From: DAHUYF01 sp035553515
GTDB taxonomy: Bacteria > Pseudomonadota > Alphaproteobacteria > ATCC43930 > CGMCC-115725
Assembly: GCA_035553515.1 (NCBI GenBank)
Contig: DATNDG010000056.1
Span: 1-34,924 of the forward strand
Length of the DNA: 34,924 nucleotides
Reading direction: 5' to 3'
The position numbers were made by a program, and so were the translations under genes. Each line of letters starts with the position of its first letter. The stretch's first letter is position 1. This document shows positions 26,105 through 33,445 of this stretch, piece by piece. The notes under the pieces were generated by a model. It saw only the letters and a list, made by a program, of their open reading frames with translations, was not told the origin of the DNA and ran no database searches.

Positions 26105-26923
26105 ATGAGTCTCCGGCCCGGCCGCCTCGTCGCCCTCTCCGTGGCGCTCTTCCTCGCGGCAGGGCCGGCGGCGCTTGCCGCTGATATCGCGCCCCATCGG
26201 GCGCTTTACAGCCTCGACCTGGCGCAGACCAAAGCGGCGAGCGGTGTCACGGCCGCGACCGGCGCCATGGTCTATGAGTGGGGCGAGACGTGCGACGGCT
26301 GGACGGTGCAGCAGCGCTTTCGCCTGCGGCTCCAATATGCCGAGCAGGATGATGTCGATGTCAGCTCGAGCCTGGTCACCTGGGAATCGAAAGACGGGCT
26401 GCGCTATCGCTTCAACGAGCGCCGAGTGCGCAACGGCGAACTCGACGAGGAGATCAAGGGCAAAGCTAAGCTCGACGGCTCCGGCAAGGGTGGCTCGGCC
26501 GAGTTCACCAAGCCGGAGGCAGCGACGCTCACCCTGCCTCCCGGCACGATCTTTCCGACGGCGCACACACTGGTGCTGATCGCGCGGGCGCGCGCCGGCG
26601 ACCAGCTCGTGTCGCGCAAGGTGTTCGACGGTGCGACGGTGGAGAATGCCGGGCAGATCACCGCGGTGATCGGACCGGAGTTGAAGCCCGGTGCGCAGGA
26701 CCAAGGGGTGAAGCTGCCGAAGAGCCCGCTGCTTCAGCGCCCGTCCTGGCGGATGCGCCTCGCCTTCTTTCCGGCGAACAGCAATCAGGAGCAGCCCGAT
26801 TACGAGCTCGGCATGCGTCTCCTCGACAATGGCGTTTCGCAGGACATGACGCTCGACTACGGCGACTACGTGGTCCACGCCAAACTCGACGACATCGAGG
26901 CGCTGCCGCGTCCGAAGTGCTGA
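26105..26923 (+). CDS. eipB: EipB (DUF1849) periplasmic envelope-integrity protein
   Basis: A 272-residue protein from ATG 26105. Residues 1-26 form a signal peptide (hydrophobic LSVALFLAAG, AALAA cut region). The mature protein is beta-rich: HRALYSLDL, GAMVYEWGETCDGWTVQQRF, SSLVTWESKDGLRYRF, and the C-terminal SQDMTLDYGDYVVHAKL. This is the pattern of the DUF1849/EipB family, first studied in Brucella, where EipB folds as a periplasmic beta-spiral needed for envelope integrity. The two cysteines that form its disulfide are present as C63 and the terminal C272. The family occurs widely in alphaproteobacteria. It ends nine bases before the dinB stop on the other strand. The partner and biochemical role remain unclear even in Brucella. 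Confidence 0.88.
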   Translation: MSLRPGRLVALSVALFLAAGPAALAADIAPHRALYSLDLAQTKAASGVTAATGAMVYEWGETCDGWTVQQRFRLRLQYAEQDDVDVSSSLVTWESKDGLRYRFNERRVRNGELDEEIKGKAKLDGSGKGGSAEFTKPEAATLTLPPGTIFPTAHTLVLIARARAGDQLVSRKVFDGATVENAGQITAVIGPELKPGAQDQGVKLPKSPLLQRPSWRMRLAFFPANSNQEQPDYELGMRLLDNGVSQDMTLDYGDYVVHAKLDDIEALPRPKC

Positions 26924-26932
26924 CGCGGTGAC

Positions 26933-28111
26933 TCAGCGTCTGCCGGAATCGCCGAAGAGATCCGGCGGATCGGCGAGCGCCGGCTCAGCAAGCCGGTCGG
27001 CGCCGATGCCGATCAGACGAAAGGCGGTGCCGTCGGCCGCTTCGCGCAGCAGCGGCAGCGCCGCGCGGTAGAGCGTATCCGAGCGCTGCGTCGGGTCGGC
27101 GAGCCGCCGCGAGCGGCTCAGCACGCGAAAATTGCCGGTCTTGAGCTTGAGCGTCACGCTGGCGGCGGCATGGCCGGAGCGCGCGAGGCGTCGCGCCAGG
27201 CTGTCGCAGAGCGGAGCAAGCTGCTTGGCGAGCGCCTCGAATGCCGCGATGTCGCGCGCGAAGGTGGTCTCGACCGAGATGCTCTTCGTCGGCGCGTCGG
27301 GATCGACCGCGCGGTCATCCTCGCCGCGGGCGAAGCGCGCAAGCCGGCGGCCGATCGCGCCGTAGCGGGCAATCAGTTCGCGCTCGCCCCGTTGGCGCAG
27401 CTCAGCGATGGTGGTGATACCGTCGCCCGCCAGCTTCTGCTCGAGCGCCGCGCCGACGCCCCAGATCAACCCCACCGGCTTGGCGGCCAGGAAGTCAAGC
27501 GCATCGCCGCGGCCGAGCACGGCGAAGCCGCGCGGCTTGTCCAGGTCGGACGCGATCTTGGCGAGAAACTTGTTGTAGGAGAGGCCGATCGAGACGGTCA
27601 CGCCGATCTCGCGCTCGATGCGGCGCGCGAGCAGCGCCATGGTGCGCGCCGGCGGACCGCCATGGACGCGCTCCGTACCGGCGAGGTCGAGAAAGGCCTC
27701 GTCGATTGACAAGGGCTGGACCAGCGGGGTCGTGGTCAGCATGAGTTCGCGCACCTGGCGGCCGACGGCTCGATATTTCGCCATGTCGGGAGGAATCACC
27801 ACCGCGTCGGGGCAGGCTTTCAGCGCCTTGAACATCGGCATCGCCGAGCGGATGCCCGAGAGCCGCGCCACGTAGCAGCAGGCCAGCACCACGCCGCGGG
27901 TGCCGCCGCCGACGATGACCGGGCGGTCGAGCAGTTCCGGCCGGTCGCGCTTCTCGACGCTGGCATAGAAAGCATCGCAATCGAGATGGGCGAGCGAGAG
28001 ATCGGCAAGCTCGCCATGGGCGGCGAGGCGCGGCGAGCCGCATTGCGCGCAACGCCCGTCAGGGGGCAGCGTGTCGGCGAGGGCGGCGCAGTCGCGGCAG
28101 AGCGCGGTCAC
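26933..28111 (-). CDS. dinB: DNA polymerase IV with N-terminal zinc ribbon
   Basis: A 392-residue Y-family translesion polymerase. The chosen GTG 28111 overlaps the mak stop as GTGA, giving translational coupling; an open frame upstream is the mak shadow. The first 30 residues form a CxxC-x12-CxxC pair (C5, C8, C21, C24), a likely zinc ribbon. The polymerase follows: D44 in HLDCDAFYASVEKRD, the acidic pair near 135-136 in SIDEAFLDL, SIGLSYNKFLAKIASDLDKP and the helix-hairpin-helix region IWGVGAALEQKL. The C-terminus has PPDLFGD, a plausible clamp-binding motif. It copies damaged DNA without proofreading. Such N-terminally extended DinB proteins are known in alphaproteobacteria. No LexA site was seen at the operon start, so SOS control is not indicated. 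Confidence 0.92.
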   Translation of the reverse strand: MTALCRDCAALADTLPPDGRCAQCGSPRLAAHGELADLSLAHLDCDAFYASVEKRDRPELLDRPVIVGGGTRGVVLACCYVARLSGIRSAMPMFKALKACPDAVVIPPDMAKYRAVGRQVRELMLTTTPLVQPLSIDEAFLDLAGTERVHGGPPARTMALLARRIEREIGVTVSIGLSYNKFLAKIASDLDKPRGFAVLGRGDALDFLAAKPVGLIWGVGAALEQKLAGDGITTIAELRQRGERELIARYGAIGRRLARFARGEDDRAVDPDAPTKSISVETTFARDIAAFEALAKQLAPLCDSLARRLARSGHAAASVTLKLKTGNFRVLSRSRRLADPTQRSDTLYRAALPLLREAADGTAFRLIGIGADRLAEPALADPPDLFGDSGRR

Positions 28112-29016
28112 GGCGCCTCGTCCGGATCCCAGAGCCAGGCGGCACCCCGCACGCCGCTCGCCGCACCGTGGCGCGGCGGCAGCAGGCGCGTGCTCACAGC
28201 GTCCGAGAAGACAAAGCGCCCCCAGAGCTCGGGCACGCGGCGATAGAGCCAGGCGATCTGGCCCAGTCCCCCGCCGAGCACGATCGCGTCGGGATCGAGC
28301 AGATTGATCACCGTTGCGAGGCCGCGGGCGAGGCGACCGGCGTAGCGCTCGAGGCTGGCGGCGGCAGCGGTATCGCCGGATTGGGCCCGCGCCGCGATGC
28401 CGGGCGCGTCCAGCGCCTCGCCGCTTGCCGCGCCATGGTCGCGTGCGAGCCCCGGTCCGGACAGGAAGGTCTCCAGGCACCCCGCCTTGCCGCAGTAGCA
28501 AGCAGGGCCAGGCCGTTCGGCGTCGGTTGGCCAGGGCAGGGGCGAATGGCCCCATTCGCCGGCGATTCGGTTGGCGCCGCGGATCAGCTTGCGCTCGACT
28601 ACGACCCCGCCGCCGACTCCGGTACCTAGAATGACGCCAAAGACCACTCTCGCCTCGGCGGCCGCCCCGTCGATCGCCTCGGAGAGCGCAAAGCAATCGG
28701 CGTCATTGGCAAAGCGGAGGGGCCGGGCGAGCGCCGCCGTCAGGTCGCCGTCGAAGGGCCGCCCGTTGAGGCAGGTGGAATTGGCGTTGCGGACCAGCCC
28801 GGTGGTCGGCGACAGCGAGCCCGGCATGCCGATGCCGACCGTGCAGCGGTGGCCGAGCGCTCCCTCGACCGCGGCGACGAGGCCGCGCACCGCCTCGACC
28901 GTTCCGGCATAGTCTCCCGCAGGGGTTGTAATTTTTCGCCGCAGGACGACCTCACCTAGGCGGTCCATCGCTACCGCTTCGATCTTGGTGCCGCCGAGGT
29001 CTATCCCGATGCGCAT
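28108..29016 (-). CDS. mak: ROK-family fructokinase (Mak type)
   Basis: A 302-residue ROK sugar kinase from ATG 29016. The N-terminal ATP loop is GIDLGGTK (4-11). Catalytic D105 lies in FANDADCFA. The ROK zinc site is complete: H157 (GEWGHSPLP) with C173, C175 and C180 (CYCGKAGC). VRNANSTCLNGRPFD and SGVRGAAWLW are closely like E. coli Mak, which phosphorylates fructose and, weakly, mannose or glucose. Length is the same. It should make fructose 6-phosphate in the cytoplasm. Other ROK specificities such as glucokinase cannot be excluded. dinB starts within its stop codon; no sugar transporter gene is near. It is divergent from divK. Confidence 0.9.
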   Translation of the reverse strand: MRIGIDLGGTKIEAVAMDRLGEVVLRRKITTPAGDYAGTVEAVRGLVAAVEGALGHRCTVGIGMPGSLSPTTGLVRNANSTCLNGRPFDGDLTAALARPLRFANDADCFALSEAIDGAAAEARVVFGVILGTGVGGGVVVERKLIRGANRIAGEWGHSPLPWPTDAERPGPACYCGKAGCLETFLSGPGLARDHGAASGEALDAPGIAARAQSGDTAAAASLERYAGRLARGLATVINLLDPDAIVLGGGLGQIAWLYRRVPELWGRFVFSDAVSTRLLPPRHGAASGVRGAAWLWDPDEAP

Positions 29017-29210
29017 GACGGTCGAGGCGCCCCTTTGCCGCAGCCGGCTTGGCCCGCCTAAAAGTTACGAAATCTTAAGGTAAACCAAACTATAGGTAAC
29101 TTCGACGCGGGGGAGGGTGAGTTAGACGTGTTGCGCGCCGAGAGTCGTCGATGGTCGAGTCCCCCGTGCGGCGATCGCCTCCGTGAGTGTCCGAACACAA
29201 GGATCTTCCT
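29017..29210. other. Divergent mak / divK promoter region
   Basis: A 194-base gap with a marked AT-rich island at 29060-29101 (TTAAGGTAAACC, then ACTATAGGTAAC), quite unlike its GC-rich surroundings, is presumably where the divK-pleD promoter lies. A CtrA-like sequence, read on the minus strand as TTAAGATTTCGTAAC (29064-29078), has the second half-site one base out of register from TTAA-N7-TTAA, so CtrA control is only a weak possibility. Confidence 0.35.
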
Positions 29211-29576
29211 ATGAGCAAGCGGGTTCTGATCGTCGAGGACAATGACCTCAATATGAAGCTATTCCACGACCTCCTGGAGGCGCATGGCTACGCCACGCTG
29301 CAGACCAAGGACGGCATGGAGGCGCTGAAGCTCGCGCGCCAACATCATCCTGACCTCATCCTCATGGACATTCAATTGCCCGAGGTCTCCGGCCTCGAGG
29401 TGACGAAATGGATCAAGGAGGATGACGACCTCAAGACCATTCCCATCATCGCCGTCACTGCCTTCGCCATGAAGGGTGACGAAGAGAAAATCCGCGAAGG
29501 CGGCTGCGAGGCCTACATCGCCAAGCCCATATCGGTCGCCAATTTCCTGCAGACTGTCGAACGTTTTCTGAGCTGA
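29211..29576 (+). CDS. divK: Single-domain response regulator DivK
   Basis: A 121-residue lone receiver domain from ATG 29211 (AAGGA eight bases upstream); an in-frame upstream start at 29187 lacks a ribosome site. Acidic pocket E9/D10, phosphoacceptor D53 (LILMDIQLPEVSG), the switch threonine in VTAFAMKG, and the conserved lysine in AYIAKPIS are all present, with the SVANFLQTVERFL end typical of DivK. DivK is the polarity and cell-cycle regulator that links DivJ/PleC kinases to CckA through DivL and so controls CtrA. No output domain exists. pleD begins nine bases after its stop, the arrangement seen in Caulobacter and most alphaproteobacteria. Confidence 0.95.
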   Translation: MSKRVLIVEDNDLNMKLFHDLLEAHGYATLQTKDGMEALKLARQHHPDLILMDIQLPEVSGLEVTKWIKEDDDLKTIPIIAVTAFAMKGDEEKIREGGCEAYIAKPISVANFLQTVERFLS

Positions 29577-29585
29577 GAGCTGGCC

Positions 29586-30980
29586 ATGTCGGCGCGGGTA
29601 TTGGTCGTCGATGACGTCGAGGTGAATGTCAGGCTGCTCGAGGCCAAGCTCTCGAGCGAGTATTTCACCGTCATCACCGCGTCCAGCGGGCCCGAAGCGC
29701 TTGCTCTCGTGCAGCGTGAGCGCCCCGATATCATCCTCCTGGATGTGATGATGCCGGAGATGGACGGCTTCGAGGTGTGCCGGCGGCTGAAGGCCGACCC
29801 GCGTACCGTCGATATCCCGGTCGTCATGGTGACTGCGCTCTCCGAGGTCTCGGACCGCGTCCGCGGCCTGCAGTCGGGAGCCGACGATTTCCTGACCAAG
29901 CCGGTCAACGACGTCGCCCTCTTCGCCCGCGTCCGCTCGCTCGTGCGCTTGAAGCGCATGATGGAGGAGTGGCGGCTGCGCGAGGAGGTCTACGGCCGTT
30001 TCGACACCGTCATCGCCGAAAACCGCCGCGTCGAGGATATGGGACCGGCGCGCATCCTGCTGTGGGAAGAGAGCAGCTTCGCCGCCGAGCGTCTTTCGGA
30101 GATGCTGCAGCCGGCCGCCTCGGCCGTTCTGCGCCCGACCACGCCCGAGCAGCTCCGCGAAATGGTGGACGGCTCGATCGATCTGGTGGCCCTCAGTCTT
30201 GCCGGGCAGCAGGACGCGCTCCGCCTCGTCGCACAGCTTCGCGGCAACGATGCCAGCCGTCTGGTGCCGGTCCTGCTGATCGCCGAAAGCGAGGACCTGC
30301 CCCGGCTCGCGAAGGGGCTCGATCTCGGCGCCAACGACTACATTGTGCGGCCGATCGACCGCAACGAGCTGATCGCACGGGCGCGAACCCAGATCCGGCG
30401 GAAGCGGCTGCAGGACCGGCTTCAGGACAATTACGAGCGCAGCCTCGCGCTGGCCCTTACCGACAGTCTCACCGGCCTCTACAACCGCCGCTATCTGATG
30501 GCTCATCTCGACGGGCTGATGTCCCGCGCCGCCGAAGGCGCGCAGGGACCGGCGGTGCTGATGCTCGACATCGACTTCTTCAAGCGTGTCAATGACACCC
30601 ACGGGCACGCGGCGGGCGATGCGGTGCTGCGCGAAGTCGCAAGCCGAATTGCGCGTCACGTACGCGGCTTCGATCTGGTGGCGCGCTATGGCGGCGAGGA
30701 ATTCGTCGTGGTGATGCCGGAAACCCAGCTTGCGGTTGCTGCCATGGTCGCCGAGCGCCTGCGCAAGGTGATTGCCGCCAAGCCGATCTCGCTCGGCGAA
30801 GGCGAGGGAGAACTCGAGCTGACGATCAGCGCCGGCATCGCAGTGACCCGCGAGGGCGGCGACAGTCCGACCGCTATCCTGCAGCGCGCGGACAAAGCGC
30901 TTTACGAGGCCAAAGGGCGCGGCCGCAACTGCGTCGCGGGGTCGGTAGCCGAGATTCTGCCGGTCAGCCGGGTGTCCTGA
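29586..30980 (+). CDS. pleD: PleD-type response regulator diguanylate cyclase
   Basis: A 464-residue REC-REC-GGDEF protein. The first receiver has D9/D10 and phosphoacceptor D53 (IILLDVMMPEMDG), with K at FLTKPVN. The second receiver (~150-280) lacks a phosphoacceptor (LVALSLAGQQ) and ends with DYIVRPIDRNELIARARTQI, so it is an adaptor, as in Caulobacter PleD. The GGDEF domain starts near residue 290 (LTDSLTGLYNRRYL), has GGEEF at 369-373 and a full inhibitory site R360xxD363. It makes c-di-GMP when phosphorylated and dimerised, guiding the motile-to-sessile transition and pole development. It is co-transcribed with divK and followed by a bidirectional terminator. Confidence 0.96.
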   Translation: MSARVLVVDDVEVNVRLLEAKLSSEYFTVITASSGPEALALVQRERPDIILLDVMMPEMDGFEVCRRLKADPRTVDIPVVMVTALSEVSDRVRGLQSGADDFLTKPVNDVALFARVRSLVRLKRMMEEWRLREEVYGRFDTVIAENRRVEDMGPARILLWEESSFAAERLSEMLQPAASAVLRPTTPEQLREMVDGSIDLVALSLAGQQDALRLVAQLRGNDASRLVPVLLIAESEDLPRLAKGLDLGANDYIVRPIDRNELIARARTQIRRKRLQDRLQDNYERSLALALTDSLTGLYNRRYLMAHLDGLMSRAAEGAQGPAVLMLDIDFFKRVNDTHGHAAGDAVLREVASRIARHVRGFDLVARYGGEEFVVVMPETQLAVAAMVAERLRKVIAAKPISLGEGEGELELTISAGIAVTREGGDSPTAILQRADKALYEAKGRGRNCVAGSVAEILPVSRVS

Positions 30981-30998
30981 ACGCAACAGATAGACACG

Positions 30999-31026
30999 AA
31001 AAAGCCGCCCTCGGGCGGCTTTTTTT
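30999..31026. terminator. Bidirectional intrinsic terminator pleD / rpmG
   Basis: AAAAA (30999-31003), stem GCCGCC (31004-31009), loop CTCG, stem GGCGGC (31014-31019), then a T-run (31020-31026). A-tract and T-tract on the two sides allow Rho-independent ending of transcripts from both directions. It lies 19 bases after the pleD stop and 21 bases from the rpmG stop. Confidence 0.9.
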
Positions 31027-31046
31027 GTCGACGTCGGGCCGGCGTC

Positions 31047-31214
31047 CTACTTGATCTTGCTTTCCTTGAAGACGACGTGCTTGCGCGCCACGGGATCGTA
31101 TTTCTTGAGCTCGAGCTTCTCGGTTTTGGCGCGCGGATTCTTCTTGGTCACGTAGTAGTAGCCGGTATCCGCGCTGCTCACGAGCTTGATCAGAACGGTG
31201 TTCGATTTCGCCAT
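31047..31214 (-). CDS. rpmG: 50S ribosomal protein L33
   Basis: A 55-residue small basic protein starting MAKSNTVLIKLVSSADTG, followed by YYYVTKKNPRAKTEKLELKK and ending in KESKIK, a full match to bacterial L33. ATG 31214 is preceded by AAGGACAC. It has none of the CxxC zinc-ribbon pairs found in some L33 forms, so it is the zinc-free version. Its place after divK-pleD on the opposite strand is common in alphaproteobacteria. A good sigma70 promoter lies upstream and the terminator shared with pleD downstream, so it is a single-gene unit. Confidence 0.95.
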   Translation of the reverse strand: MAKSNTVLIKLVSSADTGYYYVTKKNPRAKTEKLELKKYDPVARKHVVFKESKIK

Positions 31215-31241
31215 GGCCGGTGTCCTTGAAAGCGACCGCGG

Positions 31242-31269
31242 ACAATAGCGCGGTGCCGGTTCTTGTCAA
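31242..31269 (-). promoter_or_regulatory. Sigma70-type promoter of rpmG
   Basis: On the minus strand TTGACA (31269-31264) is followed by 16 bases and TATTGT (31247-31242). This is the best consensus promoter in the window. Transcription would start about 7 bases further, roughly 20 bases before the rpmG ATG at 31214, giving a short leader that holds the ribosome site. Confidence 0.65.
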
Positions 31270-31341
31270 GAGCCGGGTGGAACTCCCGCGGAAAAGCCGC
31301 TGTTGGGAAGGCATCGCTAGCTCAGCGGGACGGGGTCAGTC

Positions 31342-32241
31342 ATGCGCGTCGCACTCATCGGGATTTTGGGATTGAGCCTGCTCACTGCCGGATGCGGCAC
31401 GAACCAGGAGCAGCGCGCCGCCACCGCCGGATTGACCGGCGCCGGCGTCGGTGCCGTGGTCGGCGGTCCGGTCGGGGCGGCCGTCGGTGTCGTCGTCGGC
31501 GCGGTCGGCGGCGCGGCTATGCCGGAAGGCGCCGATACGATCGCGAAACAGGCGCTCAACATGGAGCATCGCTCCGGTGAGACCGCTCTCGCTCAGGCGG
31601 GCCTCACTCCGGCTGCCACTTCGGGTTCCTCCCAGCCGCCGCCGCAACAGAAGGTTTCGGCCGATACGGCCAAGCAGGCGCAGCGCGACCTCAAGCAAAA
31701 GGGCCTCTATCATGCCCGCGTCGATGGCATCGTCGGGCCGAAGACGAAACAGGCGCTCACCGCCTTCCAGAAGCGCGAAGGCTTGCCGCAGACGGCGATG
31801 CTGGATCAGCCGACGCTCGACCGGTTGAACGCAACGCGTACCGGATCGGCGCAAGGCAACCAAGGCAGCAATACCGCCGCCAACGGTACCTCGACGGGAG
31901 CGCAGCAGGCGATGCTGAGCCCCTCGCAGCTGCGCGGGCATCTGAGCCAGGAGGGGTACAGCAACATCTCCGACCTTCGTCGCGAGTCCGGCGACACCTG
32001 GAGCGCCCAGGCGCAGCGGGGAGGACAGACACTGGCGCTGCAGGTCGATGGGCGCACCGGTCGCGTGACCAACGAGCAGCAGGTCGCGGCCACATCTCAG
32101 CAGCCCTCCGCTGGCTCGACCAATCCGCCGCCGCAGCCCTCGCCCTCCGGCGCCAATGCGCCCAATGCCAATCCGCCCAATAACGGCGGCACTGCCTCGC
32201 AGCCTGGCGCGCCCGAAGGGAATCAGGGCACCAACCACTAG
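31342..32241 (+). CDS. Glycine-zipper, peptidoglycan-binding lipoprotein
   Basis: A 299-residue lipoprotein. The signal peptide has an LLTAGC lipobox with C18. Next is a glycine-zipper stretch (~30-60; repeated GxGVGAVVGGPVGAAVG pattern), like outer-membrane 17-kDa/SlyB-type proteins. A peptidoglycan-binding domain 1 fold (~105-165) holds AQRDLKQKGLYHARVDGIVG and TKQALTAFQKREGL. A second small domain (~190-245; LRGHLSQEGYSNISDLRRES, LQVDGRTGRV) resembles PepSY. The last ~50 residues are Pro/Asn/Gly-rich and disordered. The likely role is tethering the outer membrane to peptidoglycan or sensing wall state (inference). The mandelate-racemase-like gene follows after 115 bases; a functional link is not evident. 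Confidence 0.85.
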   Translation: MRVALIGILGLSLLTAGCGTNQEQRAATAGLTGAGVGAVVGGPVGAAVGVVVGAVGGAAMPEGADTIAKQALNMEHRSGETALAQAGLTPAATSGSSQPPPQQKVSADTAKQAQRDLKQKGLYHARVDGIVGPKTKQALTAFQKREGLPQTAMLDQPTLDRLNATRTGSAQGNQGSNTAANGTSTGAQQAMLSPSQLRGHLSQEGYSNISDLRRESGDTWSAQAQRGGQTLALQVDGRTGRVTNEQQVAATSQQPSAGSTNPPPQPSPSGANAPNANPPNNGGTASQPGAPEGNQGTNH

Positions 32242-32356
32242 TCCAAAGATCCCCCTCGAACTGGCGCCTCGTCGAGCGATCGGCGGGGCGCCATCGGCGT
32301 CTGGACGGATGTCCCTCCGCCTGCCACGCTTGTCGGCAGCCAAGGGGAGGGAGCCG

Positions 32357-33439
32357 ATGAAGATCGTCAAGCTCAGCACGATCCGCGCCGAGGTGCCTTT
32401 GTCGCGGCCGATCCGCACGGCGATTCACGACATCCGCTCGGTCGGCGCGCTTCTCGTCTCCATCGATGCCGGCGATGGCCTGATGGGGGAGGGTTATCTC
32501 TTCGCGCCCGGCACGCGTCAGCTCGGTGTTCTCGAGCAGATGGTGCTGAGCTTTGCGCCGGTTCTGATCGGCGCCGACCCCGAGATGAGCGAGGGCTTGT
32601 GGCGGCGGCTGTGGCGCGAGATCAATTTTTTCGGCCACAAGGGTGTATCGGTCTTTGCGCTTTCCGCCGTGGACATGGCGCTCTGGGATCTGCGCGGCAA
32701 GGCGCTTGAGCGCCCCATCCATCGCCTCCTCGGTGGCTGCCGCAGCCTGGTCCCCACCTACGCGAGCGGCGGGCTTTGGCTGGGCGCCACGCTCGATGAA
32801 CTCGTCGCTGAAGCGCGCTCCTTTCTCGACGCCGGTTTCCGCGCGATGAAGATGCGCCTCGGCCGCAAGCATCTCGAGGAGGATGTGGAACGCGTCGCCG
32901 CGGTACGCGCCGCGATCGGGCCGGAGATCGCGCTGATGGCCGATGCCAATCAGGGCTTCACCGTCGAACACGCGATCCACTTGGGGCGTCGGCTCGAGGA
33001 GTTCGGGCTCGCCTGGTTCGAGGAGCCGGTACCTGCCTACGATCTCGACGGCTCCGCGCGCGTCGCCGCAGCCCTCGATACGCCGGTTGCCAGCGGCGAG
33101 ACCGAATATGCGCGGTACGGATTCCGCGACATGCTGAAGGCCGGTGCCGCCGATGTTCTGATGCCCGATCTCGGTCGGGTCGGCGGTGTCAGCGAGTTCG
33201 TCAAGGTGGCGCACATGGCCGATGCGGTCGACATTCCGGTCTCATCGCACATCTACACCGAACAGAGCCTGGGCCTGGTCGCGGCGCTCGGCAATGCGAC
33301 CTATCTTGAGCATATGCCATGGTTCGGCAGTCTCTTCCGCGAGCAGCTCGAGATGCGCGACGGCATGGTAGTCGTGCCCGAGCGGCCGGGCTTCGGCTTC
33401 ACCTTCGATCCCGACGCGGTCGAAGGTTATCGGCTGTGA
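32357..33439 (+). CDS. Mandelate racemase/muconate lactonizing-type enzyme
   Basis: A 360-residue enolase-superfamily protein, start ATG 32357 behind GGGGAGGGAG. A capping domain (~1-125) leads to the barrel. Metal ligands are D196 (LMADANQGF), the Glu pair 222/223 (WFEEPV) and E248 (ASGETEY). The general-base dyad D271 (MPDLGRVGG) and H298 (SSHIYTEQ) plus E318 (YLEHMPW) align with mandelate racemase D270/H297/E317. The strand-2 motif is K165-M-R167, so the second lysine of the racemase KxK is Arg. It abstracts an alpha proton from a carboxylate (racemisation or dehydration); the substrate cannot be named. A longer in-frame start at 32156 would overlap the upstream lipoprotein gene and is rejected. 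It is convergent with ftsH, six bases apart. Confidence 0.92.
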   Translation: MKIVKLSTIRAEVPLSRPIRTAIHDIRSVGALLVSIDAGDGLMGEGYLFAPGTRQLGVLEQMVLSFAPVLIGADPEMSEGLWRRLWREINFFGHKGVSVFALSAVDMALWDLRGKALERPIHRLLGGCRSLVPTYASGGLWLGATLDELVAEARSFLDAGFRAMKMRLGRKHLEEDVERVAAVRAAIGPEIALMADANQGFTVEHAIHLGRRLEEFGLAWFEEPVPAYDLDGSARVAAALDTPVASGETEYARYGFRDMLKAGAADVLMPDLGRVGGVSEFVKVAHMADAVDIPVSSHIYTEQSLGLVAALGNATYLEHMPWFGSLFREQLEMRDGMVVVPERPGFGFTFDPDAVEGYRL

Positions 33440-33445
33440 GCGCGG

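Noticed and set aside
29064..29078. CtrA-type site before divK
   Set aside because: The second half-site is one base out of register with TTAA-N7-TTAA and lacks a full TTAA; kept only as a weak note.
31308..31341. tRNA-like stretch GCTAGCTCAGCGGGAC before the lipoprotein gene
   Set aside because: It resembles a D-arm, but no anticodon stem, T-arm or CCA end follows within 90 bases; the lipoprotein ATG starts there instead.
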